A DNA stretch of 64,000 bases from Lytechinus variegatus (GCF_018143015.1 NC_054758.1:4268501-4332500); one strand, 5' to 3'; numbered from the stretch's first letter, positions 15,148 to 30,456 are shown. Made by a program: numbers and translations. Notes: generated from the sequence alone by a model not told the origin.

Positions 15148-18100
15148 CGACGATGGCGATGATGATGATGATTATCATGATGATGATAATGATAATGATG
15201 ATGTTGATGATGAAGATGATTTCATGATGATGTTGTAGATAATGATGATGAGAATGTTGATGATAATGATTTCAAAGATGATGTTGATGAAAACAAAGTA
15301 GTGGGAGGAGTGATGAATAACAACCATAATATTACAATATCGTTAACGTAAAGATAAGATAATAGTGACATGGATGGATATGAAAAGGAGAAACACCATT
15401 TGTTTGGTTGCTGCTATACCCAATAATTTTATCCAACTTTCAGCCACTTCTGCGCAGACGCTCAACCTGGAAATAACAAGAAATTTCAGCACTGAATTCA
15501 CAGTGGTATGGGATGACCTTGACACCAACGACTTTCACAAGTACTGCGTCAGGTATGCCCCCTACGAACCTTTGGCATCGGGAGGTAGGCAGCAGGAGAT
15601 GTTTTCTAAAGAACGGAACGACCGAAATGCGCGAATCTATGGCCTGAACCCGGGGCGGGAATACACGGTTTACGTCACGAGTTGCGACACTCTCTCCCAG
15701 CCAACGGGACATGCAAGTGAAAGCATTTCATACAGACTAGGTGAGAATCGGTCTCTTCGACCTGTCAGTGGTTCCAATAATATGCCACTGGGCTTCCACA
15801 AATGTTTAGAAGATTAAAATAGCTGTGGTAGGAGGGAATACTGTGCATATACTGCTTGTAATAATGATAATAATAACTAGTTCATATGTCTAAAGCAATT
15901 TTTCAATGAGATACATAATGCTTATGTTAAAAATAAGTCCCTTGTTGTTTTAATAATACCAACACGCTTATATAGCGCATATCACTGCGAAATGCGTCCC
16001 TATGCTCTTCATTGGATATTATTACCCTGGCTTTAGCCCCGCAGCCTTTTACAGCGCGGTGGCATTTCAAGGAATAAATTCCTGCCAGGTACCCACTTAA
16101 CTCACCTGAGTCGAGTGCAGCACAATGTGGACAAATTTCTTGCCGAAGGAAATTACGCCATGGCTGGGATTCAAACCCACGACCCTCTGTTTCAAAGGCC
16201 GAAGACTAATCCACTGGCCCACAACGCTCCACTATTGTAGGATAATAATGATATGTTAAGCTTATGCTTAGATTGAAATAAATCAATCTCTATGCGCTTT
16301 ACAAGGGAAAGGGAGATGCACATAATAAATACATATCAATATATATATGGTTCCTTGACATTTGCTCAGGTTACAAGTGCTTTGCTGAAAATTCCATACA
16401 TTAATGTAATAAGCAACCCTGGATTTGACATTTTTTCACCCTGAACCTAACATGAAACCCTATTGCAATCCTAAGCCCGGAGCAATTGTTTTACATGTGT
16501 ATGTGTGTGTTAAGTATAGGTAGAGAATTAGCAAGTGAAAAGACTTTAAACAAAAAATTGACATGCTGGTTCTCCCCTCATACATTTTGTACATAGTTTT
16601 TGTGGCTCAACTTACCCCAGAAGGTGGCTCAAACTTACCCCATATATGGGGCAAGTTGAGCCATTTGACATCGTTTTTTTCAAAGGTCACGATGACTTTC
16701 AGTGTGGGGATAGAAAAATATATATATAGGTGGAAAATATTTCAGAATTAAATTTCAAGACAAGGTACTTATTTCGACAAGATTATTAATCATATCAATT
16801 CTAACATGCGAAAAGCAAAAACTGTCACAACTTACCCCGCCTTCCCCTACATAATATAAACCATTTAATAAACTTTTCAATTTGCCAGTAAAAATACACA
16901 TAAACCAATGGCCCGAATTCACAAAGGTGGTTTTGAAAACCCACGGTTGAGTCCATGGTTTATGCAGATTTCCTGTATAAATTACGCTTATTTTACCGCA
17001 TATATTTAAAAATGTCTGATGCTGATGCGCGCTTTTGTCACAATGTGCCAAATTGACACCTGTTGCTATGGTTATCCATGCTATTTTACTCATGAGTCCA
17101 CTGTTTGAATTAATGAGTCCACTCGTCAGTGGACTCATGCTATTTTACTCATGAGTCCACTGTTTGAATTAATGAGTCCACTCGTCAGTGGACTCACGAA
17201 TAAAACAGCGTATCCAACCATGGAAACGGGCGTCAATTTGGCGCACTGTTTTCCCACTCCCATCGACCATTGTTGATGAATATTTCCGCTGTTTTATCTC
17301 CACAGCTCCCGCTGCTATCTCTGAAATCAGCATCAGGGAGGGCTCCCTCGCTTCTCGTTCTGTGACGCTGGAGTGGGTGCGACCGCAGGGTAACCGCACG
17401 TACTACCGGGTGACCCTTGACCCCGCAGACGAGGGCACTGTGGACGGAAACGAGCCCCCTTTCAACCTGATGGGTGATGATGCAACGAGCGTGGAGATCG
17501 AGAACCTGGCCACCGGGAAGGGCTATACCGTCGGAATAACCGCCTTCAGTGGAGATAAAAGAAGCGCGGAAACGACCTTCCTTTTCTACACCTGTGAGTG
17601 TGTGTCAAGATAATGATTATTATGATCATATATCATATCAGTTGGCATTCATACAATATTATTTCCATACTATTATATTGTACACTGGTGTGTTGGCTCA
17701 GTTGGTAGAGCGTCCGTCTCACAACTGGGAGGTGGGAGTTCAAACTTTGGCCGCTTCAGACCAAAGACTTTAAAAGATTGGAGATAGAACCTCATCGATC
17801 TGATGCTACACAGCAACTGCCAGGCCCACATTTCAAGTCTATTTCGAATAATAAGATATGGATGGATGGATATTGCTTGCAATGTGCAGTGCAATATATG
17901 TGTGTGTGTTTCAGATCTGTAAGGGCACTTGTTAAGTGAATAAAAAATAAACAGGATCACACATGTGGATATTTTTATCTCTATACAAAGAACTTGCAAT
18001 ATCAAATATTTATTCACGGGCAATTAAAGAGCATAATTGATAGCTCATGAACAGGATTCTCAAATAATGCATCTTATTTGGTTGAAGGGCACATGCTTCC

Positions 18101-21100
18101 AACGTGCAATGATTTCCCATGATAATAAGCCGCACTCTTTCCTTGTTGAACTCGTGAAAAATAATGCGGACTATTTCTGTATTCATGAATGCAAGTTTTT
18201 TTTATTGCTGAGCCATGTTCTCCTGAGCCCCATCCAATATGAACTATTTGAGGATGAATTTATTAAAGGGCTAATGGATGAAGATGGACTACAACTTCAC
18301 TATCGAACCTGATTTATTACTTAAGTTGCCATTATATTTTTTTATGAATGTGTTGATTTTTCTTAACTATTGTTTTGAAAGTTATGAATGAGAGTCATAT
18401 TCACATGCTATATATTGTTAAGAAAAGTCTATTTTGATAGCACTTATCTGTTTATTTTATGTTGGGTGCCTGATTTTAACCCTAAATCTCCCGGAGTATT
18501 TTGATTCTTGTCATTCCCGGGGGGGGGGGCATTATGGCCCCCCCTTAAGATCTCGGCCGCCGATCGCGCGAGCGACGCAAAAATTTGCACACTGGTAGTG
18601 TGCGATGTAATCTTCAAGGCTGTATGGTAAAATTTTCCAAAATAATGAGATTTTATTTTATATGAATTAATTTTGCTACTTTATGCATAAATCATACTTT
18701 TTGCTCTAATTCACTAAATGAAGCTCCTAGAATGCTAATTTTTGGTTTTAAATTTTTTTTTATATCATTCTTAACAATCTTAATTCAAAAAAACTTTGGT
18801 TTGGAAATAAATTTCTTTTGTATTTCATTGTTTTATGAATTTCTTATGTATTTCTTTGTTTTTTTACTTTTTGTTTTTTATTGTTTTTTCAATGGAAATT
18901 GTTCCAGACATAATTCTGATCATAAACAAGGCAAAATTAATTAAGTTTAATCAGTAAAAGTAGAAATAATGATACATTTATGAATTTTGGCTAAATATGC
19001 AATTTGCATTGGATTTGTACATGAAATCACGTTTATAGGCAATTTTTGGTCTGACATGCACTTGCATAATGTCGTAACCGCGTACCCGGGCGTCACAACT
19101 TTGGTCTCAAAATTTGCGCGAGACTTGAATGTAAAAAGTCAGTGAGCTGCGAGGTGAAAAAATTTCGCGCAGCAGATATATCGCGAAAATTGTTGAGGGG
19201 GGGGCCATTATGCCCCCCCCCGGGAGAATTAGGGTTAAGACTTATTTTGTCTTAGTCTTTGGCTCCCCACAGTAATGTACATTTCTTTGTATTACTTTTG
19301 ATTAACTCGGTTCACTTTCCTTTTTCAGTTATGTTTGTTTCCTATTTTGTACATATTTGTAATGTTTTTATATTATTGTGGAAATAAATGATTTGATTTG
19401 ATTGTAATATTTGATCCTTTCTTCTTCGTTCAGTACCGGACCCTCCTCAAAACCTTGTCGTCTCTGAGATCGAGGTAGAAACAGCAAGGTTGAGCTGGGA
19501 TGATCCTGCCGAAATGAACATTGAAATCACGGATATAGTCTTGACAACATCCCCTGAGACGCCGTCTGTAACATGTAAGTCTCTTCTACTCTTTGCCATT
19601 TGAAATTTACTCTTTGCCATTTTGAAATTTACTCTTTGCAATTTGAAATTTACTCTTTGCAATTTGAAATTTACTCTTTGCAATTTGAAATTTACTCTTT
19701 GCAAACCATATGGGTTTCGGTGTTTTGTTTTTCAGTGGCGCTTAATGCCTACACAGAGGAACTGTCTGGCTTTGTCCCAGGGCAGACCTACACTGTTGCG
19801 TTGGCCTCGGTGATCCGGCCTGGTCAACAAGAAATCATCGGGGACCCTGAAATCTCATCTCCATTCTTGATGAGTGAGTATTTCTTTCAACCTCTTTTGA
19901 TCAGTTTTTTTATCTTCAAATGGGCAACGTTGAAATCTTTCTGAATTTTCTTCCAATCGTTATTTCATATGGTATCAAACAAAAGTGAAACTGTGATCAA
20001 AAATGCCTTTATGATTGAATTAATTGCCAATTTGCATGGAAATCAATGATTTTGTCCTTCTCATGGTGTAGCCAATTTGCTAATTATTTTCCTTAAAATA
20101 TTTTTACAATCAATAATAATGATATTTATAGTTATATAGCGCTCATTAGACTTTGTTTCTAAACACTTTACATTGAAAATAGATAAAACGAGTGTAGACT
20201 AATTGGCCATTTACCCTTCAACTTCATTAAACCAGTCGAACAAGATACATATAAAAAAAATAAGACATGATAGGTTTGGGACCCCATAGAAGCAGAGCTT
20301 GTGAAAGGGACCCCTTATATACAACATTATAACAAGATTTTTGATGGAAGAATATTTACAATGATAATCTATAGTGAATAAAAAAATAAATGCATTAATC
20401 TTTATTCCTTTTATCCCCCTCACCTTGTTCACATTTAGAACCTGCCGCACCAACCGGTGTCATTGCAACAAACAATGATTTGACCAGGGTGACTGTACAA
20501 TGGACACCAAGTGAGGGGGTAGTGGCTCGTTACCGATACTCCTACGGCCTTCCCGGTTTGACGGTCCTGGGTAGTGGGACAACGACATCGTCCGAAACCT
20601 CCGTTCAGCTGTCGGACATGATACCTAGTACGCGTTACGAGTTCAATGTTTGGGCAGAGAGTGATCGCGCAAGTGGAAGCGAGACCAAGTCCAGTGCTAT
20701 TGTTACGGTCAACATCGTCACAAGTAAGTCCTTACATATCTAAGTTTAGAGGCACCTTGGCAAAGGTCAGAGCTGGGTCTTTCCTGCAGGAAACCTAGAA
20801 GAGTCTTTTCATTACAATACCATCTCATTTACCACAGGTGACCAGTCTACCTAAACCCAACAGTAGGTCACCCAAAATTTTGACATTTTAATCTAGTTTG
20901 AAAAAGCACAGCCATAGCTTTGAAAGGATATATAATTTGTCAAAATTTATCAACAATGACCCACTGAAATACTTGATTTAATGCTGAAGAAACAAAGCAT
21001 GAGCTTCAGAAAATTAGAAAAAACAATGTTTGTGAAGATTTTCTTCACTGAAGCATGAGATGCGCACACTGTGCAATTTCAAATAAACTTCCAAGCAGTC

Positions 21101-22860
21101 CACAAAAACTTGTGTCAAACAAAGTCTTGTATCTTGTCGTCTAATTAACATTACAAGTTGGAATTTTAACAGTATAAAGAATGACAATTACTCAAGCTAA
21201 TTGGCTAATTTTGGCATTTTGTAGACAAATTAACTATTTTGGCTATTAACATGTCGGCCATTGGAAATGTCATGCTCCTGTGTGATAAAGTTGAGTGTGC
21301 ATTGCAGGCATCATATCATGCACTTGTGTGTGGGCTTCCTTGATGGGGGGATTGATATGAAAATAGCCTTAGTCTGCTTTTATAGTGTGCATGTATACAT
21401 GTATATGCGTCATCAAAAGTAGATAATGTTCTTTACATCATTTTTTATGATATCTCTCCTTTTTTAATCCCTTTTAGAACCATACAGCCCATTGTTCACG
21501 GCGAGCGTACCGACTGCTACGTCCATTACATGGGCATGGAGCTCAACTTCCACGAACATTGCCAATTTTGTGATCGCAATCAAAGATGCGACAGGTGCAA
21601 CGATCAATACACAAAGCGTAAGTTATCTATTGGTATCTATTGAGAGAATAAAGATCTATCATTGCCATTGCTACATTAATTTGATAATTATGATATTCAT
21701 AATAATGATAATAATAATATTAACGATGATGATAATAATTGTAATGCTTATAATAATAATAATGATGACAATGATGATGATGTTGATAATAATAGTAATT
21801 ATAATAATGATAAAAGTAATGATAATAATGATGATGATAATAATATTAGTAATAATTATGATATTAATAATGATAATGATAATAGTAATGATGATGATAG
21901 TTATAATAATTTTAATAATAATGATCATAATAATAATAATAACAATGATGATGATGATAATATGAATAATGCTAATAATAATGATGATTCTGATAATAAT
22001 AATGAATAATGATAATAATGATGAAAGCAATAATAAATATAAGCTGACATGTTTATTTTCTGGCACATCACACACAGTAGATTGCATCCTTTTGTGCTAA
22101 AATTATAAAGTTAGAAAAAAATAGCTTTGAAACAAGAAAAAACATGTACATACATCTACACACAGTTCAATATCGGACACCAAGTTCACTGGCAAATAAT
22201 CTAAAGTGTTATATAAGTATCTCTTAAGATAATATTTTGAAGTTATATAAGCGTGTCAATATTTTGCCCATCCTTCAGGTCCAAGGTTTCAGTTATACCG
22301 AGGAAGGTTTGGCCCCGTTCACTTCGTATTTTGCTGTACTCCAAGCAGTTTTCTTTGACGTTCCTAGCGACCCTGTAAACGCTCTACCAGTGTTAACACT
22401 ACCAACCAGTAAGTTTAGAGATTGGGGCAGTAGTACAAGTACTAGTTAGTCACCATTATTATATTCTTTGGGCTTGTATTTGCTTCATACATTTGTTATT
22501 TATTTCTTTCGTAGAATTGCATGAGTGTACGTGTACAGGGCTCTTTTTGTAAAACAGAACTTATGATATTCAAAAGATTACCAGTACATTGTTTTTTAAT
22601 AAAACTGAATAAATGATTTAATAAATAAATTCAATTCAAAATGGTTTTAGATAAAAAACTTTCATCACAGCACAGAGCCGAATTACAAAAAGTTTTTACA
22701 ATATAAAAGATTGAAATCATAAGGAATAAACAGAGTGTGGCATACAACAACAAAAAAAGTGATACAATAAAAAACAAATATGGTACACAAAGAGAAAAAA
22801 AATATATATATATATAAATAAATGAATGAATGAATGAACGAACGATTGATCGATCGATCA

Positions 22861-22895
<35 letters not shown>

Positions 22896-25800
22896 GAATG
22901 AATGAATGATTGAAGATTGAGTGAGTGAGTGAGTGAATGAATATTATTAAAAATCCAATATTCTTCTTTCCAATCTTCCCAGATCCCAGCGAGGTCACTT
23001 CCCTATCTGTCAGCAAGACCGGTAATGTCAATGCAATGGTCAGTTGGTCAACTCCGTTGCGTCCAAACGGTGTCATCGCAAACTACACCCTGGGTGTCTT
23101 TAGGTCATCTGACGATGGAACCCTCACACCGGTAATATTTGAACCTTGAACCTCATCTTTTAATGCCTGATATTCATGGTGCTAATTTTATTTTCAGGCA
23201 TGATATTCTCCCGACTTTTTATTTTTTAAAATTTCAGATTTTTATTTTGAATTGGTTTTTCTTTTACTTTTTTTGGTGAAATCCTTTGCCCATGAACATT
23301 CCATGCTGTTTTTTACTGCTTTTCTAGGTCAAATGATAAAACTATCATGCTGACTCACCTTGAAAAATCACTTTCAATTTCTTTACTATGCAAGAGCTTG
23401 TAACTGCGATTGGGGCGCCTCGGACTTCCGCGGTGACTTGGCGACCGTTGGCTATTTTTCAGATATCATTTTCAAAGGGGAATATCATGCCTGTATTTTG
23501 ATGTATCCAGGATCTTAGATAAGGTTTTCTCGAAGCAAATTTGTAAACAGAGGGGGTGCACATGACAATTTTCATAGATTTATGATATGAGAGTGAGTTG
23601 ATCACCAAAAGCAAAACATGATTGAATGATAATAATAGTATAGGATTTATATAGCGCACATATCCACCTTGTTCCGGTGCTCAAGGCATTCCTATATTAC
23701 CCCCACTAAGCTAGTCTACAGATTCCAGTAAGCACAGCTTTTTGAGGGTTTACTTCCTGCCGGTAACCATTTACCTCACCTGGGTTGAGTGCAGCACAAT
23801 GTGGATAAATTTCCTGCTAAAGGAAAGCATGCCATGACTAGGAATTGAAGTCATGTCCCTAAGATTGAAAGACAAGAGTCCTAACCACTAGACCACGACG
23901 TCCCCCTTTTTGTTGCTGTTGGGCGATTCAATAAATTAATCACTTCTTTGTAAGTCCAACCTTACCTTTTTAATTCTCCATTCTTAATGATCAGCTGAAG
24001 CCATATTAATTTGTGAGCAAAAAATAACCACTTTAATATGAGCAAGAAAACAGAGGCAATTTTATACAAGGAGGTTCCAGATGGGGGGAGTAGACAAGCA
24101 TATTTTAAGGACTTATTCGTTCGTTCCAGAAGGTTTAAGTAAATATAAAGTGACCTAGAGATAATTTTCTGCTTGGCTGGGCGTATTTTATATTTATTAT
24201 GTGCGAAAAATGTACCTTACGTCTTCACAAAAGAGGTACCAATCACATTTTTCTTTCGCTTTTAACACAGACTGAAACTTTCACCATTAACGCTGCGGAA
24301 GGACTCTCCGATTACTCGCAAGAAGTGGTAGACTTGACTCCAGGATATTATTACGTTTTCTCAGTGTACGCAACCAATCAGGTTGCATCTGGTAACCCCC
24401 GGTCCAGCACAAGAACCTTGTTTGCCGAAACCGGTAAATACAAACAACTGTAGTAATATCAATCAGTGATGACAGGTGGGTGGGTGGGAGAGTGAGTGAG
24501 TGAGTGAGTGAGTGAGTGAATGATTAATGGATGGATGGATGGATTGATTGATTGGGTGGTTGGTCGGTCTATTGATTAATTTATTGATTGATTTTTTTTA
24601 TCAAGTCTTTTTATACAGGGTTGCTTTATTGTTGGTTTGAAAAAAAGTTCTACAAGAAAGCCCTGTGTTCTACATGTAACTCACCTTTTGATCTCAATTT
24701 GTATTTATCTTTAAACAATTTTTTATTTTCTGGTTTGTTTGTTCAGCTCCACCTGATCCACCCCGTGAGGGAATTCCTCAGATGGTCTCCCGAGGTTCAC
24801 GCATCACGATCTCCTTCCTCAACAGATTTGACGCAAGGTTTGGGCGTATCGCGTTCTTCGCAGTCATCGTCAAGGAACTAGAAGATAGCTGTAAGTAGCA
24901 TCAATTGTATCAATTCAATTTTAATGCAGTTAGATTATACATTATGCATAAAGATATCATAAATATACATGGAATATAAAAACAAAACGCTGTCACAACA
25001 TACAAAACATACTTTTGAAAATGAGGGGCCAACAAAAAAGACCAACTAGCCTTATAGAATATTTAAAACATGCAGAGTATACATATTAATAATCTGAAGA
25101 TGCATGGATGAAGCAAGCTTTTAACACATTAATTCAAAATAATGTACAGAACAATTTTTTTAATTCATAGTAAGAAGCTGTAATTTATCACCACTATTAT
25201 ATTGAGAAGAATTGAGAGTTGGACATACCATATGTAAAACATTCCTTGTGAAAGAACAATGATCAAAACTCTTCATATTCACACTCTTTTGTGAGATGAT
25301 GCAAAGAAGTATGTTTCTAACTTATCACCATCCGCTTCTTCTGCAGCTAACCTGATTACCACTGCCAAACGTCAGGTCACATCGGTCCCTACCTGGGCCG
25401 AAGCCAGGAGGACACGCCCTGTTCCCGCCTACCAGACCACGCCCAACGACTACAACCCCTTCGCTGATGGGGCGAGCTCTGCTAGCTTTACGGTTGGGTC
25501 AGAAAGCTGTGACCCTGACGACCTTACAGCTTATTGCAATGGCGAACTCTACCCTGGCACTTACTACAGGTAATAAGTGAATCGGAGATGTATCCAGACA
25601 TTTTCTCTGGTCCGGAGGGGGAAGGGGAAAGAGCTTGAACATGAGAAGGAAATTTGAAAGTAATAAATATTTTTTGAGATTTTGATGCAGTTCTCTGGCT
25701 TTTAGAGAAGTAGATTTTCTGTAAATGGTCTTTTATGAATTTACTACCAATATATCATCACAATTGTCACAATCATTATCATCATCATCATCGTCTTCAC

Positions 25801-28800
25801 CACTACCACCATCATTATCATCATTACCATCATCATCATGACCATTGTAGTCATCAATACCGTCATTGTCATCACCATCATCATCACTTCCAACATCATC
25901 ATCGTGATCACCATCATCATAACCACTTCTATCATCACCATCATCACTACAATCATCATCATCATCATCCTCATTACCTCTGCCATCATCATCATCATGA
26001 ACACTGCCAACATCATCATCATCGTTATGACCACTGCGATCATCATCATCACCACTACGGCGTTGATCATTTCAATCATCATGACAATTATTAGTACCAT
26101 CATCACAATCACTGTTATATAAATTACAACTCAAAACACATCATATTTTGATTTACCAGTATTCGCATAAAAATACCCACTGGCATACAAAAAGTGAAAT
26201 CTTAGGTTATAACATTTTATTAGAATTTAGAGTTGATTATCGCATTTTAACATTTGTTTTTTTTATCACCAGATTTGCAATCAGAGCATATGGAGTGGAC
26301 GGCAAATACTCAGAGACAGAATTCAGTGCTCCAATAAGAACAGGTATGTCACATTTAAATTTTTTTCTGAAATGTGAATAACTATCATTTCCATGATGTT
26401 TATACAGAGGGAAGGTTTGAGGAGAAAATTATCTGTATATAATTTTCCTGTTTTATGTTCTTTTTATTAATGTGAAAATAAAAACTGAATTGATTATTAA
26501 AATGGAATTGAAAATCATTAGTTCTGTACCAATATATCTCTCTCTAACCCCCCCTCCAACAAATTTATGTATAGGTAGCCTTTACATTATATGTTCAGTA
26601 AGTTAGGTTCATTATCTCCATTCACTATTTATTTTCAGATCCGGATAGAGGAATATTTGTCATCCCAGCGATCATTATTGCAGTCATCGTTGTAGTCCTC
26701 CTTATCATCTTTATGGCTATGGGATTCGGATGGTAAGTAGTTGCTCACACAACATACAGATCTTCGAACATAAAAATGAATAATGAACTATAGTGCAGTC
26801 ATGAGCGATTCATTGCATCATCGTGCCCTGATTTGTGGGGGCATCGTGGGGTAACGGTTCTGACTCTCGCCTTGTAATCAGAGGGACGCGTGTTGAATCC
26901 CACCATGGCCTAGCATCATTTGGCAAGGCGTCAATCAACACTTTGCCACTCTCCACCCTGGTGTTAAATGGGTACCCTGTATGATGTGAAAGCCTATGTA
27001 GTATACCTAGCGATTGAGTCTTGGAGTTCTTGTTAGAATGCTCCCCAGGGAGTGGAGACAATGCATAAATTGTACGCGGGCATGCCAGGATCTGATGATT
27101 GGGGTAATAATATATCTGTATAGCGCTTAGAGACATCGTTCAAATGTGTCAAGCAATAGATAAAAGCAGATTATTATTATAATTTCACATTTGTTACTTT
27201 CACTTCTAGCTGCGGGAAACCAGATGATGAACTGTACGACGATGGCAACGGATACACCAATGGCTACAACAACGGCTATGGCAACGGCCAGATGAAGAGA
27301 GCGCTGATTGACGACGGAGTGAATACCTACGCCTTCCAGCAGCCTCAGATGATGGAACACTCCTTCACGAACATACCGGACTACTCCACAGTACCAGGAC
27401 CACGCCCATCTGCCGAAGGAACGAGTGCTCAAGTACACCAGCCTATAGCTGTAAAGACAAAGTAAGCTGCCAAACAAGTTAAAGTCAATCAGAGCTTACG
27501 TTTGGAATATATTAGGATTCGCTGCCACCAGATTTGTGAAAATTTGATTTGATTTTAAGAGGTATTTATTGAAAACCACATGGCAGCCCAAAGCCCAAGC
27601 TGAATTCAGAGGAATTTGCATCGCATGATGAAATACAAAACATATTCATTGTATACATCATATATCTTCACATATCATAACCAAAGAGTGGTAACAATGA
27701 ATTAGAAAAGAAAGAAAAGTAGAAAAGAGAATAGGAGAAGGATATTGTTCTTATGTGAAAATTGAAAAATAAAGATAATGGCATATAACTTATACTTAGG
27801 GGGTATATTGCTTACAACATCAAAAAGCAAATCAAAATGGAATGGGGAAAATTAAGTTAATCGGGTAACAAAATATTTATCTCATGAACTGTGTAACATT
27901 TCCATGTACATGTTTCTCAATGAAGTAATTGGGTTGCTTAAAAATACATATACATGACATTGGCAACATATGGTGAGAACAAAATTGTTTTTCTTATGTG
28001 ATTCAAGTAGTTTTAGACTTAGAAAAGCAAAAAGTCGGAATTCTGACCATTTCTCTGATCCTCTTTATATTTGATACAGCCCAGTCAAAAAGAATATGTT
28101 TAGTGCACACGTGAGGAAAATGACGGCTAACAATAATGTAGGATTCAGCGATGAATATAATGTAAGTATTTACATTTCATTCAGAGTATTCATTCAAATG
28201 TACATGCATGTGTATTCATTCACATCAATGTTGAAAGATAACTGAACAATTTTTGTAAAGGAAAGAAATAATGTTAATGAACATTTCCAGCATTTATAAA
28301 GCATTTAATACAAATGTTTCTAATAAGCGGTGAACATTATCACCTAGGGAGAATTACAACAACATTTTTTGTCCTATGATTTATTAGATCTGACAGCTTT
28401 CCTTGATTCAGATTGGCTGAGAAGCACCGTTACTATGGTAACTGTTTGATAAAACAGGACATGTCAGATAAAACGTCCAATAAGCCATATCATGAAATGC
28501 TCCCCCGGGATTTAACATGGCTTCCTAATCAGGAAATCGAACTTTCAAGGAATACTATCCAACAGAGTACCTGTGTACTGCACCTGGGTGGAGAGTGGCA
28601 AATAACGATAAACGTCTAGCCGAAGGAAGTGCTTTGGTGGGATTAAACTCACTGTTTAGGAGTTAAGGCCTTCTAGGGAGTGTTTCATAAAATGGTTAGT
28701 TGGTGTTTAACCGCCAGCCTCTGTTATAAGCTATTAAAATCCTTGTATCTGATTGGCTCTGAGCAAGTTGGTGAGTTAAAAATCCCTGTCAGGATGGTTT

Positions 28801-30418
28801 ACGAAGAAATCTCCTGCTTGTTAACCTCAAAAGGCATTAATAAGTGACAAAATAAATTACCTTCTTTCTCTTCAAGTTAAACATTTTGAGCATATATCAT
28901 AATTCTTTTCTTTCTTTTTTCTTTTTCATTCAGAACTTGCCAACTATTGAGAAGAGCCGAGCAGTGACTGCCGCTAGACAAGCACAAAATAATGACAAGA
29001 ATCGTTATAGAAACATCTTACCTTGTAAGTTATAATTCAACCCCCCCCCCTTCCATCACACCTTAATTGTTGAAAAAAGGAGGTTGTCCACCTTTCTTTC
29101 TGTGTATTATCTCCTTTCCTCTCACTTTCTTTTTCTTCTAAAGTTGAGTTGAATTCAAATAATTGAATAAAATTGGAATCAACGGAATATTATGTTATAG
29201 GGTCAGCTAATCACAAGGTTCGTTCCTTTCTTGCTGTCCCTCTCATATTCAATCCAATGTTTATTTCTATTTGTTGTTGTTCTTCTTCTATTTTGTTAAT
29301 ACGATGCTTTGTATATGTTGTGTTTTTGTATGGATTTTTATGAGAAAATAAATTGAAATTGAATTGGAATTGAATGATAAATAATTTGATTAGTATCTCT
29401 GTAGATGACCACTCAAGTAAATAGAAGTGAATTTAATCGAATTGAAATGAATTGATGTGAACTGGATTGAATGAAATGAGCTGAATTGAATTGAAATAAA
29501 GTGAATCGATTTGAATTGAAGTGAATTTAAATAATGCTAATTGAATTGAAGTGAATGGAATTGTAGTAAATTGAAGTGGACTAATTGAAATGAATTGAAT
29601 TGAAGTGAATTTAATTGAAATAAAGTAAATTGAATTTGATTTCTATCTCTATAGATGACTACAGCAGAGTCCAACTGAAGGGCGTCGTCGGTAACGATTA
29701 CATCAATGCAAGTTACATTCAGGTAAATATCCAGTGTCACGCCATCCTGAGCAAAGCATAACATGGGTGTCTGTATTTCTTGCTAAAAAATGTTAACTTT
29801 TGCGGATGATAGTTGGCAAACATCAGAAATGTCAAGTATTAAAAGGTAAGATAATTTTAGTAGATGGAAATAGAATGCTATGATATCATTCAGTATAAGG
29901 ATTAAACTATACAATGTGAAGCGGTTCACTATATTGAATCTTCACCAAAACCTTAAAAAGTCTTATATCAATGTGATAATAATTAAACTAAAACTTGGCT
30001 TGCATGCTTAACCTGATAATAGAAACAGTTCCATGAAAATTTATAAGAATTACAGAATTCTGTAACCAGTTGGTGAAGTATAATCTTAAGAGCAAAGGCA
30101 AGCATCATTACAAGCATGTGAAAGTCAAGTTTACAGAAAGAGAATCTTTAGTCTATTCCTGCCTCTAAAATAGTAAATTATCCATCAAATAATTACAATC
30201 TGTTTCTTTTCATTTTTAGGATGAACAGGGAAATAGGAAGTACATAGCATCACAAGGTCCCTTGCCGAACACCATTACTGACTTCTGGGAGATGGTTTGG
30301 GAGAATCAGTCTAATACCATTGTGATGATGACAGCATTGGTAGAAGGAGGAAAGGTAAGAGGATGGTATAATAGAAGGGAGGAGGAGGAGGAACATTGAG
30401 ATGTTAGTGGGGAGGAGG

Positions 30419-30456
<38 letters not shown>

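Noticed and set aside
17688..17760. Possible tRNA gene
   Set aside because: A good A box, but the acceptor and T stems do not pair. More likely a SINE head or pseudogene.
19590..19705. Regularly spaced 21-bp repeats resembling a CRISPR array
   Set aside because: There are no unique spacers; the units are directly adjacent. This is an intronic minisatellite in an animal gene.
25735..26122. His-rich and Met/Ile-rich ORFs of about 90-120 codons on both strands
   Set aside because: They are translations of the (ATC)n microsatellite; the same holds at 21492-22087, 30401-30811 and 38186-38516.
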